Assembly (NCBI GenBank): GCA_946122785.1
Contig: CAMGYJ010000008.1
Span: 52,214,963-52,278,962, forward strand
DNA from: Linum tenue
Taxonomy: Eukaryota; Streptophyta; Magnoliopsida; Malpighiales; Linaceae
Direction of reading: 5' to 3'
DNA length: 64,000 bases
Position 1 is the first letter of the stretch. Each line of letters begins with the position of its first letter. This document shows positions 32,464-43,460 of the stretch, one piece after another. The notes beneath the pieces are model-generated. The model saw nothing but the letters and a program-made list of their open reading frames with translations. It was not told the DNA's origin and made no database searches. The translations under genes were made by a program, and so were the position numbers.

Positions 32464-33634
32464 TGAAAGGTCGTGTCCCTCGACCCTCTCGGTTTAGACA
32501 ATCGGTAATCGGCTTACTTCCTCACTCAACTCTAAGGTCGGATGGTTTAACCACGATTAATCGACTTGTTCAATTCAATATCGAGGATTGCCCTAACTCA
32601 ACATAGTTTAGGTGGCTTGGAAAGCGGAAGGAAAACCAACTCGATTGAGTCTCCCTTAGAAAGGGGGATTTTCCTCTCTAAACTAGGCTAAGTTGGCAAA
32701 TTAGATTAGTAGCACCTAAATGCACAAACTTAGGGGGTGCTAAGCACAATTATGCACAATCCCTAGGATGCTAAGCACAAAATATGCACAACCCCTAAGT
32801 TGCTAAGCACAAACATGCAAAATCATGGTGAAAAATACCTCAAACATTAAATTGAACAATGCCCAATATCAATCATCCAAAACACATATAAGAAAACTAC
32901 ATGGTAGGGTTTAGGGTTTCACTACACCCAAGTGGGAGGAGGACTAATCCATGGAAGAAGTAGGAAGAACAAAGGGCGAAAAGGTGGAAACCATATTTTG
33001 GGGATGCCTCCTCTCTTCTTCAACCTTGAGCTGGGATTTCCTTGGGGAAATCTTCCCAAAACCTCCTTTGAAGCCAAGCCCTGACCTCTTCTTCTCTTTG
33101 GTTCTGTTTCTCTCACTAAAATGCAGAAGAAGGTGTTTCTCTCACAAAAGTGGCTCTCCCCTTTTCTATTTCCTTGCAACTCAGCTTTTAAACTCGAGAA
33201 GAGCTGAGTTCACGGCTGTGAACCATCAAACGCATCTGTGAACTCACGCCTTGCGCCAAAACGCTCCGCATCGATCACGGCAGTTCATGGGTAACTGCTT
33301 GTGTTCACGCTCTTAGTGACCGTGAATTCGCCTTGCGTCAGTAACCTTCAACTTGGCTCTAGACGCCTTGCACTTCATGGTCAACTCTCCTTCTTCACGG
33401 TCTTGCACGAACTTGAACTCCTGCCTTTAGCCGTGAACTTGCGTTTTCTCACCTCTTCTCCCGGTTTTCGATCCTTTTTGCCAATCCTTCGACTCCGAGG
33501 CTGTTTCCACCTGTTAAATCCTGAAAATCACTCATACACGAAGAACCTAGCGTATGACCAACCTCTAATGAGAGAATTTGTCACAAACATCTAAGCAAAT
33601 TGGGGTCAAAATATGTGCAATTTGGCCCGAATCA
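32464..33634 (-). mobile_element. Athila-like solo or truncated LTR of another family
   Basis: The right end GGCCCGAATCA gives a TGATTCGGGCC start in the minus direction, like the TGATAGACC start of the Athila LTR. The internal order also matches: AGGGTTT, ACACCCAAGTGGGAGGAG, CTAATCCATGGAAGAAG, as against CATACCCAGATGAATGGG and CTCCATGGAGA in the 15379 copy. An array of GTTCACGG/CCGTGAAC-type words (best at 33208-33223) takes the place of the other families' palindromes. The left edge at 32464 is a guess and no duplication matches GTGCC after 33634. Confidence 0.55.
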
Positions 33635-36367
33635 GTGCCGCTGACCAGAAGGAACAACGGTGATACGTATGATCTTGGTAGTGGTTCTGGAGCTATCTGT
33701 CTTGCGGTAGTTACCACTCACAACACTTCTGACTTATGGCATCATCGTCTTGGGCATCCTTCGTCTCAGTCTTTGTCTAGTCTACTTCGTGTTAATTCTC
33801 TTCTAGTTGTTAAGTCGTTGACTCTTTCTCATTGTAATTCGTGTTTGTCGAATAAGAGTCATAAACTACCCTTCGTTATTTCTAGTCTTTCGAGCTCTCA
33901 GCCCTTAGACATACTTTTTCTGACGTTTGGGGCCCTGCGCCTTTTCAATCTATTGATGGTTATTCCTATTATCTTGTTCTTGTTGGCCATTTTACTTGAT
34001 ATACTTGGTTTTATACCTTGCGCCGTAAGTTTGATGTTTTGTCTGTTTTTACTACGTTCAAACGTTTGGTCGAAAACTATTTTGCTACTACCATTCGTAG
34101 GCTTTAAACTGATGATGGCGGTGACTTTGTCAAACTGCGTCATGAACTTGCTTCTCATGGTGTCACTCATCTTCTCACCCCCACCTTATACAGCTGAGCA
34201 TAATGGTCTTTTTGAAAGTAAACATCATCATATAATTGAAACGGGTCTTACCTTACTCCATCAGGCTCATCTAGCTCTTTCTTAATGGTCCTATGCTTTT
34301 TCTACCGCTTTTTACCTTATGAATCGTCTCCTGTCGTCTTCCCTTCGTGGCCAGGTTCCTTTCTCTCTTTTGGTTAATGATTCTCCTAATTATCTTAATC
34401 TTCGTGTTTTTGGTTGTTTGTGTTATTCCTGGTTGCATACCTGTGCTCCAAATAAGCTTCATTCTCACTCACGTCCTTGTCTTTTCCTCGGCTACTCTCA
34501 TCAATAGAGTGCCTATAAGTGTCTCAACCCTGTTACTCTTTGTATCTTTCTGTCCCGTCACGTTGTCTTTGTTGAATCCCAACTTCTTGGTCTAGGTCTC
34601 TCGCCCTCGTCTCCTTCTTCTTCTAGCTCAGACTCAATGCCTCCCTCGTGGTTTGCTGAATTTTACCTCCATTATGTCTCATCACCGCACCACCAGCTCC
34701 CCCTTCTTGGTCTTCGTCGTCGTCCGTTCGTCGTCACACATCGGATGCTGGTGCGTCTCCTTCAGCACCCCCTGTGTTGGAGACTGTTGTTTCTTCTACG
34801 GCCTCTCCAGCTTCTGGTGTTGCTCGGACCTCCTCATTGCAACCCCTGTCCTGTCCTCATCCCATGGTCACACGTGGTAAGAATAATATAAGGAAGCCTA
34901 ACCCTAAGTATGTTAATGTTGCTACAGCTCACGCTTCTCCACGGTTGGAACCGACTTTTGTGAAGGAGGCTTTACTCCATCCCGAGTGGAATAAATCCAT
35001 GGCCATAGAAAATGTTGCCCTCTTGGAAAATCATACGTGGGATTTGGTACCACGTCTTCCCCATCATAATGTTGTTGGCAATCGTTGGGTATAGCATGTG
35101 AAGTGCAATCCGGATGGGTATATCGAGCGTTTTAATGCTTGGATCATGGCCAAGGCGTTTAATCAATGTCATAGTCTTGATTTTCATGAGACTTTCAGTC
35201 CGATTATTAAACCTGTGACCATCCAGGTGGTCTTCGCTCTTGCTCTATCTCATTCCTGGCCGGTTTGCCAGTTTGATGTTCATAATGCCTTCCTACAAGG
35301 ACCTTTGCATGAGGAGGTTTATATGTCACAACCTCTTGGGTTTCATGATCCTCAGTTTCCATGTCATGTATGTCGTCTTCGTCAGGCTATCTATGGCCTT
35401 TGTCAGGCATCACGGGCCTGGTATGAGGCCATTAGTTCATTTTTGGAAAGTTCTGGTTTTGTTAAGACGTGATCTGATGCCCCGTTATTTGTCTATCGTC
35501 AGGGTTCGATGACTGCCTATTTTCTTATGTGTGTGGATTATCTACTGCTTTCGTGTAACACTCCTTTTTTTTTGGCCGAGTTTCAGCATCGTTTTGCTGC
35601 TCGCTTTGCTCTCAAGCATCTTGGTCCAGTTAACTTCTTTCTTGGCATTGAGGTTATTCCTACGGCGACTGGTTATCTTCTCTCTCAGCATTGCTATGTT
35701 GTCCATCTCCTGACTCGGTTCCAGATGCATGATGCGTAGCCCTGTGCCACGTCGCTCACTTCTACTTCTCGGTTGTGTCTCACGGATGGTTCTCCTCCTG
35801 CCGATGCCACTCTCTATCGTCAGGTGGTGGGTGCTTTGCAGTATCTCGTTACTACCCGTCCTGACATTGCGTACTCTGTTAATCGTCTGTCCCAGTTCAT
35901 GCATGCACCCACTACTCATCATTGGCAGCATGTTAAGGATCTTATTTGATATGTTGCTGGCACTCGTACTCTTGGTCTTCGTATCACTCGCCAGTCTCTT
36001 CCATTGCCTCTGCGTGTGTTCTCTTATTCTGTCTTGGTTGGAGATCCGGATGATCATTTGTCTACCTCTGGTTTTTTATCTATCTTGGTGATACACTCAT
36101 TTCCTGGAAGTCCAAGAAGCAGCGGACAGTAGCTCGTTTGAGTACTGAAGTGAAGTATCGTGCACTTGCTCTTGCGATTTCCTAGTTGATCTAGGTTCAG
36201 AATCTTCTTTCTGAGCTACATCAGCTGCCATTGCCTTCTCCTGTTCTCTACTGCGACAACCTCAGTGCTGTCAACTTTAGCACCAATCAAGAGTGAAACA
36301 TCTTGCATTGGATTATTTGTTTGTTCGTTAGCTGGTCCAGTCTCGTAAGCTTCTTGTGCAACATATT
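33635..36367 (+). pseudogene. Copia A integrase and reverse transcriptase, decayed
   Basis: Second half of copia A. The pre-integrase HHCC domain is clear (LWHHRLGHPSSQSLSSLLRV, then CNSCLSNKSHK), and integrase follows only in broken frames (AEHNGLFESKHHHIIETGL, FGCLCYSWLH). Reverse transcriptase is recognisable: WNKSMAIENVALLENHTWDL, FDVHNAFLQGPLHEEVYMSQ, RLRQAIYGLCQASRAWYEAI, and GPVNFFLGIEV. The catalytic YVDD reads CVDY (MCVDYLLLSC), inactivating it. The part 35820-36360 covers YRQVVGALQYLVTTRPDIAY and the start of RNase H. Many stops and frameshifts. It ends at 36367 in the RNase H tail, where a solo LTR begins. Confidence 0.83.
36363..36367. repeat. Left target-site duplication of the 2.2-kb solo LTR
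   Basis: ATATT precedes the LTR; ATGTT follows it at 38573-38577 (4 of 5 identical). Reading across the two sites restores a copia RNase H tail of the form LVQHVPITNQLVDLLTKPL, which supports the boundaries. Confidence 0.75.
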
Positions 36368-36462
36368 TGGAACACTCTGACCTTTAGGTTTAGGTTCGAC
36401 CTTAATACATGATCGGTTGGGTTGACAGTTGCGTACTAAGTTTTGCAATCGCGGATTAGGGA

Positions 36463-36464
36463 TG

Positions 36465-36506
<42 letters not shown>

Positions 36507-36527
36507 TAATTATTATTATTATTATTA
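36463..36527. repeat. (AAT)n followed by (ATT)n, self-complementary microsatellite
   Basis: About 14 AAT units run directly into about six ATT units, so the tract can fold back on itself. The LTR fragment at 4220 ends in the same AAT run. Confidence 0.9.
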
Positions 36528-37884
36528 AAAAATATAACCCTACTCGTTCATGAAAGGCCGAGAGGCCATTCCTTTGTTTTGGCCGTGCATAAAATTCCCC
36601 CAGCAGCAGCAAAACCCCCTGGCCCTCTCTTTGATTTTCCCCAGTCGCTTGTCACCAGCCCCGCACGAGGCGGAAAAAAAGAGAGGAAGAAAGAAGAAAG
36701 CGGGAGCGCCGCCCGCAGCCGGCTCTCGATCCCGATCCCGATCCTGATCACATCCCTTTCGTGTTTCTAGGTAAGGACCACGAACTCTTTCGCGATTTCT
36801 AAACTCGATTCATTGATAGTCTAATCTGAAGCTCGTATTTTATTAGTGGTGACGTTTAAGGGTTCGATCAACAAGAATATCAACGTCTCGGGTCATCCAA
36901 CCTAGGCCTAGGCACGTTCTAGAGGTAAGGGAACTCGATCCCTTTGAGTTAGGTCGATTAATTTGGGGATTTTTCGTGAGGGTGCAATTCTGAGATTTTA
37001 GCAACAGGCGTTCAGGCTTTTAGTGACATATTTTGGGTGGTCGCTAAAGTTGCTGGGAATTTGCAGAAACTTATTTTAGACGTTTTAAATTATTTCGAGT
37101 CACTATGGGTGGTTTTTCCTGGGTTTAGTAATTTTATAAATTGAGGGAGGACTAGGATATGTCTTTGGTTTAATTTGGGGATATTTGAAGATGTATTTCT
37201 ATTTTTAGAAATTTTTCGAATATTTGTTTTAATTAAATTAAAATCTTTCCGAGGGATTTTTAAGGGTCTGATAATTTTCCAGAGTATAGGTGCTTATGAT
37301 TGAGATAGAAAAATTATTATCCGAATTTTTAAGAAGGTTCAAGTTAGGTGAAAAATTCGTCCAAAATGAAATTGATTAGGAAAAATGGTCGGTTTAGAAG
37401 AGATTATTTCTAGAAAAATTTTAATGGGGGTTAAGGGACCTTTGGAGCAAGCCTCGAGGGCTAGACTTTGAGGAGAGGATGTTCTAGTGATTCTAAATGG
37501 AATTCTAAATCGAGAAAGGTCAACTAAGGAGATGACCTTCTTATTAATAGGTTCGCCGAGATAATTCAGCTAGGAGGGATTTCTTCGAGTAAGGAATCGA
37601 GGAGTCATCTTTTCAAGGTAAGTGTAAATGAGGTAGATTCTACGCCTTACGTGTCCTTTCAAGTTTGACGAGCCTTAAGTATTTTGATGAAGTGATTGTT
37701 ATTGCTTGATTGTATTTATGATTGGTGATGTGTGCTATGTATGAGCTTTGTGTAGAGTGATTATTGTATGAGTTGTTATTTACATTAAAGTGTAAGAACC
37801 AAGTTCTTTGTTTTTAGAAGTAACTCACCTTTAAGAAGGTGAGGTCGTTTTAAGTGTTTTTAGTCACTAGCATCAGTTCGTTGC

Positions 37885-37998
37885 CATTTGAGATCTTTGA
37901 GATAGAGCAGCAGTTATGTTGTTGAGACTTTTTAAGACGAGCAGCAGTTATGCTCGCGAGATTTTTAAGATGAGCAGCAGTTATGCTCTTGAGAATCA
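37885..37998. repeat. Three tandem copies of a ~40-bp unit in the solo LTR
   Basis: The core GAGCAGCAGTTATG occurs three times, spaced about 35-42 bp, each followed by a T(T/C)GAGA-type stretch and TTTTTAAGA. Confidence 0.8.
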
Positions 37999-38572
37999 TG
38001 GTAAAGAGCCACCACGATAAGTTTAAGGATAGCCTGGATGGGCTCTCATACGTATGAGTTGGCAACCGGATTAGCTAGTTAGGGATCCCAGTGTCAGTCA
38101 AATATTTAAGTTGAGATTTGAGCTTTAAGAATAAAATTTTAAAGAGTGGAAGTATCATCCACCAGTTTAAGTTAAGTTCTTAAGTAAGAAATGCTAGAGA
38201 TTTCGAACGTAAGGGTGTAGACTGACCCCAACTCACTAACCAGATCGTAGAGGAGGAAATCCTAACCAGCCAGTCTGTGATCAGCAAACTAGAGGAGCTC
38301 AACACCATCGTCGTTGAGAGATGTCGAGCCAAGCGTTAGAGTAAGCATCGAAGAACTTTTTCAAGTTATTAAGACTTTATGGTTAAGAGTTAAAGACTGT
38401 AGATTCATTTCTTTTGGACGATTTGAGTTTTGCCCACATGTTTAGGGCTTCGATTTGAGATATTAAGATATTTGAGTTTGGTATTTTATTTAAAGTTGTG
38501 TCATTTGAGATTTTTTAATTATACCCCGGGGTGGAAATGTTTTTTCCAAGTTCAAAGTAGTGGGATGTTTCA

Positions 38573-38720
38573 ATGTTCCTATCACTAATCAACTTGTCGA
38601 TCTGCTTACTAAGCCTTTGCCTCATGCTCAGTTTCGACTTCCGTGTTCCAAGATTGGACTCCCTGTCGCTGACGCTACCTCTATCTTGTGGGAGCGTAAT
38701 AGAGTTGATTCAGAGTTATA
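38573..38720 (+). pseudogene. Copia A RNase H tail and end of pol
   Basis: Resumes copia A after the solo LTR: VPITNQLVDLLTKPLPHAQF is the standard C-terminal end of copia RNase H, followed by RLPCSKIGLPVADATSILWE and a stop at 38718-38720. Confidence 0.8.
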
Positions 38721-38835
38721 GTTTCCTTGTAATACATGTATTCCTTTCCTAGTTGTATATGATTAGTATGCTTGTAACCTGGGTTATAAACACCCTTCTT
38801 GTTAATAATACAACACACAATTCCCATAAACCTTA
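38698..38835 (+). mobile_element. Probable 3' LTR region of copia A (edges uncertain)
   Basis: After the pol end come GAGTTATAGTTTCCTTGTAAT and TTATAAACACC, a typical copia LTR composition with a TATA-like site. It does not visibly match the 5' LTR-like sequence at 2441-2632, and no duplication was identified, so edges are approximate. Confidence 0.4.
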
Positions 38836-39357
38836 CAAAAAGTGCAAACTATTAATCATAATACCAATGTGAAATCAGTATCACTTATGTGACCACAACT
38901 CGTATATATTAAATTAGAATCCACATTTAATTCGCATCTTCAAATATATTTATTTGCGTTAATTAGTTCATAGCATGAGTGAAAACACTTGCGGATATTT
39001 TACAAGTACTTACAGGTAGCCTCATTCGAGAGGAAAATAAGCTTTATGTTAGAGCATGCAAATTGTTGATGGCTTTATTCGAGATAAAATATATATACGT
39101 ATGCAGCAACATACTAATTTGGTACACAGATGCACATGTTAGTTAAGGAATTGGTGGTCATTTCACAAAAGAAATTTACGGAGGAGAAAAGCAATATTTT
39201 AAAGTGGCCTACTTAACCTCATTGCAAAATCTATGTTCATAGAACAAGGATCCAACCCCATATATTATTTTTCTCCTGGATATCAATTCAATAACGTAGC
39301 TCTATCAAATTATTTTTTGGTATCAACTAGACATATATTAATGATAACCCAGATATA
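38836..39357. other. Unassigned AT-rich intergenic DNA
   Basis: No coding frame, repeat end or regulatory site that I can support. Confidence 0.45.
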
Positions 39358-39366
39358 TATGTTTCC

Positions 39367-40206
39367 GGGAATGGATCAGGTCAGTAACCTTATGGTGAGT
39401 AACTATGAGTAACCCGCCCACATCAGCATGACATCAGCATCCTCTCTCTCCTTAAAAGCCTTTAATTTTCCCCTCCTTAATCTTTGACGAACGATTTCTC
39501 ACTCGGTTTAAGTCGAAATTTAATTTTTTTTGCACAGTTAGATCAGATTAATTGTGCTCTTCAAAATGATATCCACTTTGATATATTTTTCGAACAAAAA
39601 AAATTGAGTCATTTTATACCAGTCTATACCATATGATATTGACTGGTATTGAAATAAGAGCATACCTATGGTTTGAAAAGCGTACCATGGTGGTATGGCA
39701 CAAACCAAGACTGTAGGATGATTGAATACATGATAGTAGAAGTATATTAATTGTCATTTACGACTTTTAACATTGTATACCATAAAATACCACCCCGTAC
39801 CATGGTGGTATTGTATGGTATTGTGTGGTATTTTTTGGTCTTGTAATTTGTTCACCCAGAAATTTGTAGATCAAATAGATCATGATGAACTCGTCCCTGC
39901 TGTGCAAACGTTTTCAAAAACGAATGAAAAACGAAGAAAATACCATATGGTATGCAGTTGGTACCGGAAGGCCAGAATTTTTTTTCCTCAAAAAATATTG
40001 AAAATTGATCTCATTTTGTAGAGCACGATGAACTCGTTCCATCTGTGCAAAAAAAAATTAAAATCCAAGTTAAAACGAAAAAGATATGAGTCAATTAAGA
40101 AAACTAGTGAAAATAAAAATGGTCTTTAATTCTCCATCCTTAAATCTGGATTTTCTAAATGAAGGGTCCAGATTTGGTTATTGATGGGTGCACCCTATCT
40201 TGAGCC
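39367..40206 (+). mobile_element. Mutator-like non-autonomous element, copy 1 (weak terminal repeats)
   Basis: An 840-bp element from GGGAATGGATCAGG to ATCTTGAGCC with a perfect 9-bp duplication, TATGTTTCC (39358-39366 and 40207-40215). Only weak inverted similarity links the two ends (about 9 of 16 bases), as in Mutator-like elements without long inverted repeats. No protein is encoded. The interior is rich in near-palindromic ACCATATGGTAT and ACCATGGTGGTAT words. A second copy lies in opposite orientation at 54899-55890. Confidence 0.83.
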
Positions 40207-40215
40207 TATGTTTCC

Positions 40216-40829
40216 CCAATACTTGGTGGCCGTCATTTTCTTCCTAATTTAATGTACATGTCTAGAGACTAGGGAGCTACATTATAGAACTCAAATTTGT
40301 TGGATGAAGCCCAAACTTATTGTCGTTTTTATATGACAATTGGATTATAGGCCTACGAAAAATTGTTTCTGCGATAGGTAAGCTCAGATTGAATTGTTCC
40401 CAATAGCCGAATTTAAAATGAAAGTAAGCTCATATAATCTGAATATGTTGCTTTGGGCTGAAAAAGCCCAAACGGGATGGGGAAAAGCCTAAATGGGAGT
40501 ATGTAGTTTGGAAAAGAGAAATACAAAGTTTCATCCAAACAATAACAACACGAAGGAGCCTAAACAGTCGAAACTCATACCCAATACAGAAACTTGTGTG
40601 TGGTGGTTCTGGGATAACTTGTTCCAAATTCAAATCTGGTTCTTTTTTTTATATAACTCAATCGATAGGCTTACTCTGTATCTTTATTTTATACAAAAAT
40701 ATTTTAATATTTTATTTTTTTGTAAAAACAGGCTCATTGTCCAGATTCTCATGACTAGGTTGGTCTTGTATGAGTGAGGGAGTACTATATTTGATTCATT
40801 TGAATTCTTTCATTGCAATAAATATACGG
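40216..40829. other. Unassigned AT-rich DNA
   Basis: Short frames (up to 94 residues) on both strands without recognisable domain. No repeat ends found. Confidence 0.4.
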
Positions 40830-41588
40830 CTGTAAGATTAAATTTTAAATTGTATGTGAAACTATCTAACTTTCACAGTGCTATATTGTTGCCAGCAGGG
40901 TGGAGACATAATTTGGTGCTCTGGCTGGGGGAAGTTGCTTATTACTCTTAGCGCATAAAGAGAATCCAATTCATCAAAATAATAAAAACAGAAACTATTC
41001 TCAATATTACGATAATTTCGCTTTTCAAGATGTTTAAAATCACTTTAAATAAGAACGAAACAAAAAGTTGTCGCATGATAGGTTGAATATAAATTCAAAA
41101 GTAATAAATATATAACAATGAATTTCAATGTTGAGTAGTCATCCTATTTTCAGAATTTAAAGATAAATGTCGTGTAATATGTCATATTTTCACTAAAATT
41201 TAGATAGAAAATTAAAATATTTGTCTTAGTAGGTTCAATATAAATTAAAAATGGAATAAACAAATTAATAATGCATTTCAATATTTCATAACACATCCAA
41301 TTTTTAGAATTGAAAAATGAGCATCTACTTATATCAATATTTGGAGAGAAAAATATTATTCATCATCCACCAAAAGTAGTCTTAAACTTTTGTCAGTCTA
41401 AGAATAGTTTTAACTTAATTAATTGAGAAAATAAAATATACAAATCAAAGAACTTAGTTGATCTTTAAATGACTTAAAAGGGTCTATTATAAAGTTATAA
41501 TAGTTCAACCACATCAAAGCTAGAAAAAAGGAACAAAGAAACGCTATAACCAAGAACTAAACACACTCATAAAAACTGGGAAAATGAA
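40830..41588. repeat. Left copy of a large direct repeat
   Basis: Non-coding AT-rich segment matching 48168-48733 closely over about 560 bp (for example AAAAGTAATAAATATATAAC, then CCACCAAAAGTAGTCTTAAA, to AAAAACTGGGAAAAT). This copy has an extra 180 bp or so near 40905-41090. With the LINE removed, the two copies are about 1.3 kb apart, as in a tandem segmental duplication. Confidence 0.9.
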
Positions 41589-41598
41589 TGCAAAGAAA

Positions 41599-41616
41599 TA
41601 TTGACAGGCGAGTGAT
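41599..41616. repeat. Target-site duplication of the LINE (3' side)
   Basis: TATTGACAGGCGAGTGAT, repeated exactly at 47451-47468. Confidence 0.95.
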
Positions 41617-41651
41617 TTTTTTTTTTTTTTTGATCGGGACCTGTAAGAGAC

Positions 41652-43460
41652 TTAAATCAGGTCAATGGCTACATCATCCAGACGTAGCTGGTCTAACAGA
41701 AAAACAGGCGCTCTATCGAGCCAAACTTCTCTCATCTCCCAGTTAGTCTTGCTATGAGCCATAATGTGCGCCGCTTGGTTTGCCTCTCGTCGGATGTGGC
41801 TGATGGCGCCTTCAGCACTGCCTGGTCTCCTCAAAAGCTTCTTGATGTTGCGGCAGATGATGCCCATTTCGGAAATGGCTTCTCCTTCCTCCTGCATATG
41901 TCGAACAAGGCATAAAGAGTCTACCTCAAGCGCAACCCGGGGAGTGTCCAGTTGATTGGCTATTTGAACTCCAAACTCCGCTGCAAGAGCCTCCGCCATC
42001 TCTATGCTGTGGTTACCTCTGATATTCTTTGCTGCCGCCGCTATTATCCTGCCGTTATGACCACGGATCACCGCCCCCAGGCCAATACCTCCTCCTGCCA
42101 GCATCCCCGCATCTGTATTAACCTTTGTCCAACCTGTCGGTGGCCTTCTCCACTTCGATTGTTCAGAACTTGCAGTAATACTGTCATTTCGTTGCTGCTG
42201 CACTTGGTACTCTTCTAGGAGACTCAGGGACTTCAGTACAATTTCTTGCTCCGGCCACTTTGCGCTATTAAATAGTTGCGCGTTTCGCTCCTTCCATAAC
42301 GCCCACAGAAGCATCACCCAACCCTCCACTCTTGCTTGACTGGCCTCCTTCATGACCTCTGCCACCCACTCCAAGCAGTTCCCAGCATTCTGAACCTCGA
42401 ACAGCCCCGCAAAGGGCGATGCCCTCCAAATCCTAGAGCTCCACGCACACTCGCGGAAATAGTGCTTCTGAGTCTCAGGTTCATTACAGAAGGGGCATAT
42501 CTCGCTGCGCTGGTCATTCTTTGCATTCACCCTCACTCCCGTTGGCAAAATTTCTTGACTGAATTTCCAAAGGAAATGCCTTACCTTTGGCGGTACGTTA
42601 AGTTTCCAGACCTTCTTCCAAAAATCGGAATTTCCTTGCGCCACTATGCCTTCCCTCTGCTTGAAATCGTCCAGCCATTTACTATAGCCATCTCGAACAG
42701 TATAGCTACCATGGTAGGTATGCCGCCAAACCAGACGATCCTGCTCGTTGATGGACCGGAGAGGGATAGCCAATACCGCTGCAGCAATCTCCGCCGGGAA
42801 GCACCTCCCAACTAACTCAGCATCCCACTGATCGGTTACCGGGTCAATAAGCTCGCGGACAACAGCGTCCACCGGCAAAACTCTCGGGGCTGAATTAATG
42901 AAAGCAAACTCCCCATCAGGCAACCAACTGTCGCCCCAGATCCGTACCTGGGCACCATTTCCAACTCTCCAGCGCAGGCCTTGGCATAGGAAATCTTGGG
43001 CACCCATGATGCTTCGCCAGATATAGCTGGGTTGGCTGCCAAGCCGAGCTTCCAAAATCGTACACTGTTTATGGTATTTGGCTCTCAATAATCTAGAGAT
43101 AAGTGCTTCTGGCCGTTGGCTCAAGGACCACAGTTGCTTTGCCAGCAAAGCTATGTTGAACCCTTTCATATCCCGAAAACCCATCCCTCCTTCTTCCTTC
43201 GGGGTGATAAGTTCCGCCCGGCGCAACCAATGCGCTCTGCGTTCAACTCCTTTTTGACCCCACCAAAAGTTGATAATTAAGCTATGGATCTCGTCCAGGA
43301 TGCCGTCCGGGATTTTGAACACAGACATGGCATAGCTCAACTGTGCCTGGGCAACCGACTTAATAAGAGTCTCCCGAGCAGCTACTGACATAGTTCTCTC
43401 TTTCCATCCCTTCAGCTTCTTCCTCACCCGCTCCTTCAGACCCACGAACAGCTCTTTTTT
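41652..43460 (-). pseudogene. LINE ORF2, C-terminal part (RT end, zf-RVT, RNase H)
   Basis: In the same frame as the ORF2 front part and separated from it by the single stop at 43461-43463. Residues (from the methionine at 43445) run through the RT thumb (RETLIKSVAQAQLSYAMSVF), a zinc-binding zf-RVT region near 290-330 (VPPKVRHFLWKF, then CPFCNEPETQKHYFREC) and a C-terminal RNase H of the plant L1 type (VNTDAGMLAGGGIGLGAVIR, EMAEALAAEFG, ALEVDSLCLVRHM) with its D, E and D residues in place. Translated alone it would lack endonuclease and the RT active site. Confidence 0.92.

Larger units (their letters stand above)
36368..38572. mobile_element. 2.2-kb solo LTR (probably Ty3/gypsy) inside copia A
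   Basis: Ends TGGAACACTC and GGATGTTTCA give an imperfect TG...CA inverted end pair, and the flanking copia reading frame rejoins exactly. No coding domain of a retrotransposon is inside. Length and the GGGATGTTTCA end fit large plant gypsy LTRs, but a short non-autonomous element cannot be excluded. Its left end matches the fragment at 4220. It contains an AAT/ATT hairpin and short tandem repeats (separate entries). Confidence 0.75.

Noticed and set aside
36550..36747. 65-residue frame in the solo LTR
   Set aside because: Basic low-complexity product of LTR sequence without a recognisable domain.
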